Positions 8,114-15,759 of a DNA stretch of 64,000 nucleotides are shown here, one piece after another. The stretch comes from 0-14-0-80-60-11 sp049322355. Lineage in GTDB: Bacteria > Desulfobacterota > Desulfobaccia > Desulfobaccales > 0-14-0-80-60-11. The DNA lies in NCBI GenBank assembly GCA_049322355.1, contig JBMORG010000028.1:62001-126000 (forward strand), written 5' to 3'. Both the position numbers and the translations under genes were made by a program. Below the pieces are notes generated by a model. The model was given only the letters and a program-made list of their open reading frames with translations. It searched no databases and was not told the DNA's origin. Within the stretch, counting starts at the first letter, position 1; the number at the start of each line of letters is the position of its first letter.

Positions 8114-9328
8114 ATGACCTCTGAATCGGCTCGCCCTTATAGCTACGCCAGCCTCCTGGTTATCTGCTGCGCCATTGTCCTGGGGTGCTACTTCGGCACC
8201 TATATGCGGTTCCCGGTGGTGCCTCTCTTTGCCCAGTCCCTGGGCGCGGATGCCGTTCTGGTGGGGGTGATCAACGCCGCTTTTCTGTTGGCTGCGGGAG
8301 CACTGTCCTTTCCCCTGGGAATAATTGCCAGCCACCTGGGTATGAAGCTCCTGGCCGGCATAGGTCTCCTAATTCTGGCTTCGTCTTCCTTTTTTCTGGC
8401 CCTCAGTTCCACACCTCACCAACTCATCTGGATTTACCTGTTTTCCGGGGCCGGCTTGGCCGCGTTCGGTCCCACCACGATGTCTTACGTGGCCGGTATC
8501 TCGCCGCCCACCCATTTGGGCCGGTCTTACGGCTGGTACACCACAGCGATCTATGCCGGCATGAGCCTGGGGCCCGCAGCCGGGGGCTTCGTGGCTGAGG
8601 ACTGGGGTTTCTCCACGGTCTTTATCCTTTCCGGCCTCAGCATATTTGCCACTTTTTGGGCTCTGGTCTTATTTCTGCCCCGGGCTCGTCAGGTCATGCC
8701 GGAAGGCCACCGCCAGGCTCCCATCGGGGGTGCCGTCATCCGGGAGACCTTTAAAAACCTGCCTTTATTGGGCTCCTGGCTGGCCACCGGCGGGGGCTGC
8801 TTCGGACTGGGCATCTTTCTCACCTTCCTGCCGCTGCATGCCCACGAACAGGGCTTGACCTACAGCCAGATCGGCTTGGTCTTTGCCATTCAAGGGGTAG
8901 TAAACGCCCTATCCCGCCTGCCCTGCGGACACCTGAGCGATAAGGTTAAACACCGCAGTCGCCTGGTGTTTTTAGGTTTCCTGGGGGTAGTTGCTTCTCT
9001 GGTCGGTTACGGCCTTTCCAGGCGCCCGCTTCATTTCGACCTGTGCGCCGTGGCCATGGGGCTGAGCATGGGTCTGGCTTTCACCTCGGTGGCGGCCTTC
9101 AGCGTGGAAACCGTCCCGCCCCAATTCCGGGGTCTGGCCATGGGCGGCTATAATTCCTCCATTTATCTGGGAATGATGATTAGTTCCGCCGGCCTGGGCC
9201 CTGTCATTGGCCGCATCGGCTTCCAGGATGGCTTCCTGGTCACCGCGGTCATCACACTCTTAATTACAGGTGGGTCCTATCTGCTTATGAAAGGGTTCAC
9301 CCCGCCCAGCGCTCAATCCATCGGCTGA
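8114..9328 (+). CDS. MFS transporter
   Basis: 404-residue polytopic membrane protein with the two-bundle layout of the major facilitator superfamily, about 12 hydrophobic segments and a central hydrophilic loop near residues 185-210 (LPRARQVMPEGHRQ). The N-half loop GIIASHLGMK resembles MFS motif A (GxLaDrxGrk), as does CGHLSDKVKHR in the C-half. Substrate unknown. It starts 142 bp after mlaC on the same strand; a hairpin between them suggests separate transcription. Drug or small-metabolite export is possible, but nothing in the sequence decides it. Confidence 0.85.
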   Translation: MTSESARPYSYASLLVICCAIVLGCYFGTYMRFPVVPLFAQSLGADAVLVGVINAAFLLAAGALSFPLGIIASHLGMKLLAGIGLLILASSSFFLALSSTPHQLIWIYLFSGAGLAAFGPTTMSYVAGISPPTHLGRSYGWYTTAIYAGMSLGPAAGGFVAEDWGFSTVFILSGLSIFATFWALVLFLPRARQVMPEGHRQAPIGGAVIRETFKNLPLLGSWLATGGGCFGLGIFLTFLPLHAHEQGLTYSQIGLVFAIQGVVNALSRLPCGHLSDKVKHRSRLVFLGFLGVVASLVGYGLSRRPLHFDLCAVAMGLSMGLAFTSVAAFSVETVPPQFRGLAMGGYNSSIYLGMMISSAGLGPVIGRIGFQDGFLVTAVITLLITGGSYLLMKGFTPPSAQSIG

Positions 9329-9486
9329 AGTCGCCACAAAATTGCGCTTGCTTACAATTTCCTTAGGTTCCTCCCATTACTTCCTTTCCACCCTGAAATC
9401 GTTTCTTATGTTAGCTTGGCTTCAACCTTGGTTTCCGGGTGCAACTTTGGATCAAGTTGATCACAGTAAATAAATCAGGGATCATG

Positions 9487-10716
9487 CTAGGCCAATAATT
9501 CCTGGGCCTGGCGCATGAGCGCGGCGATGGCCAAACCTTGGGGGCAGGCCGCTTCTGCCCGGGTGTAGTCCACTTCGGTCAATTGCCGCCGGACCGAAGC
9601 GGGCAGCCCAGCGAAAGTGTGCCGGGCCAATTCCGGTTCGCCATAGTCCTGGTGATACATGAGGCAGCGCATGACTTCATTTACAGGCACAGCTCCGCCC
9701 ACCGCAGCCTGGCAGATGTTGCCGCAGCCGGCGCAGTAATTCGCCTTGGTCTCCAGGGCATACTGGCGCAGCGAGTCGAACTCATCCTGTGCCAGCTTGG
9801 TCAGGTCCCGGGCTGCGGCCACGTTGGCCGAAAGGATGGTCAAATTAGGCATCTGGGAGCACAGGCTGGCGATTTGGGGAGTCTCCCACACCACCTTGAG
9901 CTTGGCCTGTTTATCCGTAAAGCCCCGTTCTTGAAAGCGCTCCACCATTTTAAGCTCGGCCTTGCTTTCGGATTTGGGCATCCCCGGCCCGCCGCCCATG
10001 GTCTTCATGGCCACCAAGCCAACCCCGGATTTGGCGCAGGCTTTAACAGCTTCCTGCATCTTGGGAGTATTCATGACCCGGAAGTTATAGGTCATCATCA
10101 CCGCGTCGATCCAGTCCAGCCTGGCCGCGCCCAACAGACAGTCCTCCATGTTGGTGTGGGTGCTGAACCCGAAGAATTTCATCTTGCCGGCTTTCTTCAT
10201 CTCCGCAGCCCAATCCTTGAGGGCCGGGGTCATGGCGTCGATACCGGTGATGGCATGGACGAAAAACAGGTCCACATATTCCGTTTGCAGCCTTTTTAGA
10301 CATTTATCCAGCCGCTCGGTGAAGTTGCCGCCTTTGGGGACGAGCTTGGTGACCAGGAAAATTTCCTTGCGGGACCCGGGGTTGCGGGAGAGGTAACGGC
10401 CGAAGCCCTCTTCACTCAGGCCATTGCCGTAGCTCTCCGCGGTGTCCCAGTAGGTGACTCCCCATTTCATGGCCTGTTTAATAAGCAGCTGGTTGTTGAT
10501 GGTGTCGAACATGCCCCCCAGGTTCAGGATGGGCACCTCCACCCCGGTCTTTCCCAGGGTACGTTTGGGGACAGTGGCGGCCTTCGCCGGCCCGGCTGGC
10601 GACTCCGGGGCGGCAACTGCCCCTACTGTGCCGGTCCCCAACGCCAGGCCAGCCAGTCCGACGGTCTTTAAGAAATTTCGACGAGAAAAGCCTGTTCCTT
10701 CAATCTTCTTACTCAT
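9487..10716 (-). CDS. Tat-exported aldo/keto reductase with C-terminal Fe-S cysteines
   Basis: The N-terminus has a twin-arginine signal (SRRNFLK, then a hydrophobic stretch ending in an AVAAPE-like site), so the protein is probably exported folded with cofactor. The AKR barrel follows: RTLGKTGVEVPILNLGG, catalytic Asp/Tyr in YWDTAESYGNG, Lys in VTKLVPKGG, His in FFVHAITG. The last ~80 residues carry CAGCGNIC plus a later Cys-Pro (AACPQG), a 4Fe-4S-type arrangement known in ferredoxin-tailed AKRs. 409 aa. It is the last gene of a five-gene minus-strand redox cluster. Substrate unknown. Confidence 0.88.
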   Translation of the reverse strand: MSKKIEGTGFSRRNFLKTVGLAGLALGTGTVGAVAAPESPAGPAKAATVPKRTLGKTGVEVPILNLGGMFDTINNQLLIKQAMKWGVTYWDTAESYGNGLSEEGFGRYLSRNPGSRKEIFLVTKLVPKGGNFTERLDKCLKRLQTEYVDLFFVHAITGIDAMTPALKDWAAEMKKAGKMKFFGFSTHTNMEDCLLGAARLDWIDAVMMTYNFRVMNTPKMQEAVKACAKSGVGLVAMKTMGGGPGMPKSESKAELKMVERFQERGFTDKQAKLKVVWETPQIASLCSQMPNLTILSANVAAARDLTKLAQDEFDSLRQYALETKANYCAGCGNICQAAVGGAVPVNEVMRCLMYHQDYGEPELARHTFAGLPASVRRQLTEVDYTRAEAACPQGLAIAALMRQAQELLA

Positions 10717-10795
10717 GGAACCTCCTATCAGGGGTCTGATAAACGCCTCAAATGAGCATAAATTGCTCGCTCCCGAATAACACTTTTCTTAGCTC

Positions 10796-10880
10796 ATTCC
10801 CACGTTGCACTTGGGAACGGAATTTGGCGGTCAAGCCCAGCTTGGGCGAATCTTCAGCGTTCCCAGTGCAACTGGGAAGA
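10796..10880. repeat. Palindromic repeat unit A (left of NapHG gene)
   Basis: About 85 bp of short inverted units: CACGTTGCACTTGGGAACGG, then AAGCCCAGCTTGGGC, then TTCCCAGTGCAACTGGGAA. Each unit is a CCCAA...TTGGG-type palindrome. A similar array in the same orientation lies at 12674-12760, on the other side of the NapH-NapG fusion gene. REP/MITE-like; no protein function. Confidence 0.75.
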
Positions 10881-10920
10881 GATAAAAGTTAGTGATTTTA
10901 ACTGCTTTCTGCTAACTTCC

Positions 10921-12657
10921 CTAAATGAGCATCCGCCCCGGGCGGGAACGGGATTCGTTTTCACTGTAAACCCGGATGGCCCGCAGGCCCGAAACCGGGC
11001 ACTCGTGCTCGCACATGCCGCAGCCGGTACACCTGGCCGCGTCCACAAAAGGACGCTGCAATTTCACCACAATATCCACCTTCGCCCCATAAAAAACCTG
11101 GAGGCCGGCTTCGCTCAGGGGAGCCTCCAGGGTCAGGCGGTTGCCCGAAAAACCGATGATCCGCCGGAGTGCCGCGTCAGGCGCCCCCGTGGTGCGCAGG
11201 TAATAATCCCCGCTGGCCAAGTTCATCCCGGTGGGGATGGAGCCATACAAGTCTACTCCCTGTCGCAGAACCCTGGCAGGCAAGTCCCGGCCGTCCCGGA
11301 TGATCTCGAATACGGTACGGGTAAAAATGGCCTTGGGGCTTACGGGGCACAATTCATGACAGACCAGGCAGGGCCGGTCCATGGCCCAGGGCAGACAGCG
11401 GCCGCGGTCCACAAAGGCTGTGCCCATGCGGATGGGCCCTTGAGCCGCGAACTCGCCGGTGCCTTGCTTTTCATCCAGGCTCAAGGGGCGGATGGCCGCG
11501 GTGGGGCAGACCTGCCCGCAGGCGATGCAGTTGGTGAGGCAGCCGCTGCGGCCGATGCGGTAGTTAACCGCCGGGGTCCACAGACCCTGGATGCCGGCCT
11601 CCATTAAAGCTGGCTGGATGATATTGGTGGGACAGATGCGCATGCATTGGCCGCACCGAATGCAACGGGTAAGAAAGCGCTCCTCATCCAAGGCGCCGGG
11701 AGGACGGATAAGATTGGGGTTATTATTGCTCCCGGCCAGCCCGCCCATCTCCCACATGGAGACCAGGAGCAACCCGGCTCCGGCCGTGACCAGGCCGCGT
11801 TTGGACAGGTCCGGCAGCCCTACCTCCCCGGCTGCGGAAGGTCTGGTGGCAAAGGTGATGCGGCTGGCGGGGCAGCGGTCCAGGCAGTTCATGCACATCA
11901 CGCATTCGCTGGTGATGATGGTTCCCGCGGGACGGCAGGCCCCTTCGCAATAATGCTCGCAGATGCAGCAATCGCCGCAATTATCCGAAGTCTTGCCGAT
12001 GCGCCAGGGAGTGAAGCGGCTCAGCAGGCCGAAGAGCGCCCCCAGAGGACAAATGAAACGGCAAAAGAACCGGGGCAAGACCAGGTTCAAGCCCACCACC
12101 GCCAGGATCACCACCCCCAGCAGCCAGACGGAGGCGTATGCCCGGGGCTCGTCGCTGAGCAGGCCCAGGCGGTTATCCGCCAGGGGAGCCAGGGCCAGAT
12201 TGACGCTGCGGTACACCAGGGGCAACGGGTCGAAAACCCCGGTCTGTACCGTGCCCATGAGAGCCAGGGTCAGCAGAAAGACCAGGAGGTAATACTTCAA
12301 GTTTTGTGCTTGGCGGTGGCGGTTGGCCTCCACCCGGGCGGCCGCGGTTTGCCTTCGCCTCGCCAGCCAGCCGGTGGCCTGGTTGAGCGTGCCCAAGGGG
12401 CAGACAAAGCCGCAGAAGAAGCGGCCCACAAACAGGGTCAGGCCGATGACCACCAGGGACCAGGCCAGGGATGAATATAAGCTGTGAGTGGCCAGGGTCG
12501 TGGACAGCGCGGTGAGGGGGTCCAGTTCCAGCAGCCAGTTGATGGGCCATCCCCGCAACTGCCACCAAGCTGCGCCCAGGGTGGCTGCAATGCAGAACCA
12601 TAGGAACAGCGCCAGGAAGAAACCCTGGCTGATGCGGCGGACCGTGACGATGCGCAT
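10921..12657 (-). CDS. NapH-NapG-like fused membrane ferredoxin
   Basis: 578-aa membrane-bound electron-transfer protein that looks like NapH joined to NapG. The N-terminal half has several transmembrane segments and two NapH/NosR-type cytoplasmic motifs (FCGFVCPLG and FCRFICPLG), followed by a cysteine cluster (CGDCCICEHYCEGAC) and ferredoxin motif CVMCMNCLDRCP. After another hydrophobic segment (about 290-310) the C-half has NapG-like 4Fe-4S motifs CIRCGQCMRICP, CLTNCIACGQVCP, CLVCHELCP and CTGCGMCEHECP. A quinol-to-periplasm electron relay for the exported AKR or DUF362 protein is inferred. Repeat arrays flank the gene. Confidence 0.88.
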   Translation of the reverse strand: MRIVTVRRISQGFFLALFLWFCIAATLGAAWWQLRGWPINWLLELDPLTALSTTLATHSLYSSLAWSLVVIGLTLFVGRFFCGFVCPLGTLNQATGWLARRRQTAAARVEANRHRQAQNLKYYLLVFLLTLALMGTVQTGVFDPLPLVYRSVNLALAPLADNRLGLLSDEPRAYASVWLLGVVILAVVGLNLVLPRFFCRFICPLGALFGLLSRFTPWRIGKTSDNCGDCCICEHYCEGACRPAGTIITSECVMCMNCLDRCPASRITFATRPSAAGEVGLPDLSKRGLVTAGAGLLLVSMWEMGGLAGSNNNPNLIRPPGALDEERFLTRCIRCGQCMRICPTNIIQPALMEAGIQGLWTPAVNYRIGRSGCLTNCIACGQVCPTAAIRPLSLDEKQGTGEFAAQGPIRMGTAFVDRGRCLPWAMDRPCLVCHELCPVSPKAIFTRTVFEIIRDGRDLPARVLRQGVDLYGSIPTGMNLASGDYYLRTTGAPDAALRRIIGFSGNRLTLEAPLSEAGLQVFYGAKVDIVVKLQRPFVDAARCTGCGMCEHECPVSGLRAIRVYSENESRSRPGRMLI

Positions 12658-12673
12658 GAAAATACCTGTTATC

Positions 12674-12760
12674 TCGTGCCCAAGTTGTACTTGGGAACGA
12701 ACTTCCAGACCAAGATCAGCTTGGGCACGTCAATCTTCCCAAGCTCAGCTTGGGAATGAG
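12674..12760. repeat. Palindromic repeat unit B (right of NapHG gene)
   Basis: About 87 bp containing CGTGCCCAAGTTGTACTTGG, AGATCAGCTTGGGCACG and TTCCCAAGCTCAGCTTGGGA. Same architecture and orientation as the array at 10796-10880, with diverged bases. It lies in the gap between the DUF362 gene and the NapHG gene. Confidence 0.75.
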
Positions 12761-12830
12761 AGGCGTAGGGCGGGCACTGCCCGTCAAACATGGTGGCAAT
12801 GCGCACCCTGCCCAGGTTCTGTTGGTAATT

Positions 12831-13847
12831 CTAAGTATCAACCAGTACTGGGTTGAGCCCGCGATAATCCGCTATTCCTGCCCCGGCTTTCTCAGCCATG
12901 AGAATGTAAGGGATATCGGCCAGGGTGCGCCCCAACAGTTCCACGCCCACCGCGTCCGCGGCCACGGGGTCGGTGGAGACCACCAGGGTGCCGGTCTCCT
13001 TCAGATCGGACAGGGACCCACCGGTGGGGCCGTTGGTCATCATGCTCACCGTGCCGTCCAGAACGCACAGGGTGGGCTTGAGCAACATTGATAGCTCGGT
13101 GATGATGCCGTTGATGTCCTGGTGGAAGACGTTGCGCCGACCCCCTAAAAATCCGTAAAGATTTTTCAGAGTCATAGAAGCCCCGGCCCTTTGGTGGTCT
13201 TTGACCGGACTGGCCACAATGACTTTGGTTACACCCGGGAAAACCCCGGCCATGACCGGCCAGTTTTCAATGAGCTTGCCCCCCGGCAGGCTGACGGGTG
13301 CAAAAAGGGCCGCCCGGGGCAAGACGACTCGGGCCCCGGTGGTCCGGGCTGCAGCCGCCAACCCGGAAATCTCGAAACAGCTGTCAGGGTTGTTGATTGG
13401 ATTGTCCGTCACCAGCACCTGGGCCGCCCCGGCCTTGAAGCAGAGGCCGGCCACCGCAGCCAGCACCTCCGGGTGGGTGGTGGCCCCCAGGGAAGCCGGG
13501 GTGGCAAACGCCGCATTGACCTTGACGAGCACCCGGTCGCCCTTTTGGATGAAAGCCTCCATCCCGCCCAGGGCCTTAACCCCGCGCTCCACCATCGCCG
13601 TCCGGTTCATTCCTTTGACGATGGCCATTTTCCCCTGCCCCGGAGTCAAAGTCTTAAGGGCAAAATCCCCCAAGCCGGTCAAGGCTTTTTGGCCCTCGGA
13701 GGTGGCGGGGCCTTTAAAGTCATAGAGGGCCAGGCCCAGGCCGCCTGCAGCCAGGGCCGCGGCTGAGGCGTATCCCAACCGTTTGAGGAAATCCCTGCGG
13801 TTCAACCTTCCGGTTTGTAGCAGTTCTTCATCCGTGGGCGGCTTCAC
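12831..13847 (-). CDS. Tat-exported DUF362 domain protein
   Basis: Begins with GTG overlapping the stop of the upstream gene (GTGA), so it is coupled to it. The N-terminus has a twin-arginine signal (LNRRDFLKRLGYASAAALAA) followed by the DUF362 domain, visible in MNRTAMVERGVKALGG, DRVLVKVNAAF, VLVTDNPINNP, KTxx-like VKDHQRAGASMTLKNLYG and the C-terminal VSTDPVAADAVGVELLG. 338 aa. DUF362 proteins often accompany ferredoxins; their reaction is not established. No Fe-S motif is present here, so it probably relies on the neighbouring NapHG protein. Confidence 0.88.
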   Translation of the reverse strand: MKPPTDEELLQTGRLNRRDFLKRLGYASAAALAAGGLGLALYDFKGPATSEGQKALTGLGDFALKTLTPGQGKMAIVKGMNRTAMVERGVKALGGMEAFIQKGDRVLVKVNAAFATPASLGATTHPEVLAAVAGLCFKAGAAQVLVTDNPINNPDSCFEISGLAAAARTTGARVVLPRAALFAPVSLPGGKLIENWPVMAGVFPGVTKVIVASPVKDHQRAGASMTLKNLYGFLGGRRNVFHQDINGIITELSMLLKPTLCVLDGTVSMMTNGPTGGSLSDLKETGTLVVSTDPVAADAVGVELLGRTLADIPYILMAEKAGAGIADYRGLNPVLVDT

Positions 13848-14848
13848 GGCTTCTCCTTGAGAGCGGTCTGCAACATAGCCGCCAGTTCCAGGGCGGCTTC
13901 GGAAGAAGAGGCATCGTGCACCCCGGCCAAAATCCGGCCCTGCACAAAGACCACTTCAAAGGAATCTTCCAGACTGAGCAAGGAGATAGCCCCCGGCGCC
14001 CCCGGATTCGGAATTTTTTTGTAGCCGTTGGCAGTCAAGAAATCCAGGTAGCGTTGCGCATCCGCCTGGGACTGCTCCGGTGTATCCCGTTGGGCTATAA
14101 AGGCCGTGGCTTTCCCGCTTTTCAAGGTATATTCGCCGGTGAGGACGTTATTCAAGCCTTCCAAACCAAAGGCATCGGCGGCGTTCAGGCGCACGCTGTC
14201 CACCGTCAGACCTTCTCTGGGAAAGAGGGCGGTTTCACCCTTGGCTTCCCCTTGGGAAGGCAACTTGGACAGAAGCGCCTTGGCGAACATCTCCAGAGTG
14301 TTCCTCAATGTCTCCGAGGCCCGGTCCGCCACGATCTCCACGTAGAACTGTCCCTGGGTGAAAAACAGGGCATTGGCGGTGGCATAGGCATTGGCGGTTA
14401 GAGGAATACTGGGGGAACCCGCCCGGCGCTGTCCGCTGAACACGGCATAAGCATTAGATGCTAAACCCATATCATAAAGATATACATCCACATGGGTCCC
14501 GGCGGCATCAAAGCTGCGGCAGGACATCTCCTTGAAACCCGCGGACAGGTAGAGTTCCGCCTTGCCGTCGATTTTTTCGGAAAGATTATCCCGGTTGTAG
14601 CTCTCAATGGGGGTCAGGGGAGTAAAACCGGAAACTTCGGGAATTAGCGAAGCTGTAACAGTCTGGGCCTGCCCGGAAACGGCCTGAATACGTCCCTGTA
14701 ACTCCGGGGCGCGCAGGGCCACAATTACCGCAGGGTTGAGGCGGGACTGCACGATCAGCAGCCACATGGTGATCAGGCCTAGCAGGGCCAAGATGGCATA
14801 ACCGGTTAACCGCTGTGCTTGACTTACCTTTGCCTTGCGCCGCGCCAT
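13844..14848 (-). CDS. DUF6599-like membrane-anchored protein
   Basis: I start it at ATG 14848 (MARRKAKVSQAQ), giving 334 aa; a longer in-frame opening to 15007 overlaps the neighbouring gene and is not protein-like. A short basic N-terminus and one transmembrane segment (about residues 14-33) are followed by a long extracytoplasmic part with VYLYDMGLASNAYAVFSGQR, which resembles the DUF6599 family. No catalytic motif was recognised. The stop overlaps the DUF362 start, which implies partnership in the exported redox module. The family name is from memory and is the least certain point. Confidence 0.75.
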   Translation of the reverse strand: MARRKAKVSQAQRLTGYAILALLGLITMWLLIVQSRLNPAVIVALRAPELQGRIQAVSGQAQTVTASLIPEVSGFTPLTPIESYNRDNLSEKIDGKAELYLSAGFKEMSCRSFDAAGTHVDVYLYDMGLASNAYAVFSGQRRAGSPSIPLTANAYATANALFFTQGQFYVEIVADRASETLRNTLEMFAKALLSKLPSQGEAKGETALFPREGLTVDSVRLNAADAFGLEGLNNVLTGEYTLKSGKATAFIAQRDTPEQSQADAQRYLDFLTANGYKKIPNPGAPGAISLLSLEDSFEVVFVQGRILAGVHDASSSEAALELAAMLQTALKEKP

Positions 14849-14868
14849 GATTTTCCCGAAGTTTTGGC

Positions 14869-15480
14869 CTACTTGGAAACTTTTTGCTGTTGATTCAGAT
14901 CGTAGATCGGGGCAAATTTGAGATCGAGCAATAGGATTTCTTCCGGAGATTTGGCCGCCAGTTCTCCGTTCTCCTGAACGAACCTCAGTTCCGCGCCGAC
15001 CCCGCAACCCGCAGTACAGGCCTGCTCCAGTTTGGATTTAGCCGTGGCAAACTGCTCTCCCGCCTTGCTTTTGTGGAATTTTTCCCGCCATTCGATCCAT
15101 TGTTGGGGGGTTAAGGCGCTCTGGTCGATGAAGACATAGTAAACTATTTTGTCTGCGCAGTCCTCCTCCAGGTAGACGGTGTACTCCTGGGGCATATCTT
15201 GGCTGCCTTGCCCGGGGAGACGAGCTTTTTGGCCAGCCTCGATGAGCCAAGTGGTAGGACATTTACGGGTCGAAACAAAGCCTTGTATCGGTCCGAAAAT
15301 GACATTAGGGTTCATTTCGTCGGCCACGAAATTACCGAAAAGGAACTTTTCGGGCGGAGTGAATTCTGTAAGCCCCTGGGCCTGCCGCAAGGCAATAGCC
15401 TTGGCGCTTGCCGCCAAGCCTTCGGACACCGCGCCAACCACGAGCAGAAACCCCAGAACTACTGGAACCATACGCTTCAT
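14869..15480 (-). CDS. Secreted protein of unknown function
   Basis: 203 aa with a clear Sec signal peptide (MKRMVPVVLGFLLVVGA, cleavage near GLAA-SAKA). The mature part has five cysteines, including a Thr-Ala-Gly-Cys-Gly segment near residue 157, and Trp/Tyr-rich central sequence. I recognise no family. It is the first gene of the cluster (20 bp before the DUF6599-like gene, same strand). A periplasmic accessory or redox-partner role is inferred from position only. Confidence 0.7.
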   Translation of the reverse strand: MKRMVPVVLGFLLVVGAVSEGLAASAKAIALRQAQGLTEFTPPEKFLFGNFVADEMNPNVIFGPIQGFVSTRKCPTTWLIEAGQKARLPGQGSQDMPQEYTVYLEEDCADKIVYYVFIDQSALTPQQWIEWREKFHKSKAGEQFATAKSKLEQACTAGCGVGAELRFVQENGELAAKSPEEILLLDLKFAPIYDLNQQQKVSK

Positions 15481-15759
15481 ACCGCCTCCTGGTTCACTTC
15501 GATATAATAAATGTAGGGATTGTGGACGTAGGCCAGATGGGTAGTTGCTCCAGGCCAGGCCTCGGAGGTCGCGCGCCGATCAGCCAGGCTGGACCATTGG
15601 TGTGACATTGCGGCATGCAAGGCCGGAGCAACCATGGTGAGAGCTCCTTGGATATGGTTTTATCTACACTTTGCTGAAAAAAAAGCAAGTGCTCCGGTCC
15701 AAGGGTTTTGTTATTTCTTCTTGGACAATTCAGAGGCTTTAGTGGTCTCCAGATTAACC

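Noticed and set aside
11647..12474. Plus-strand frame over the NapHG gene
   Set aside because: Gln/Ala/Gly-rich shadow; the minus-strand Fe-S motifs are decisive.
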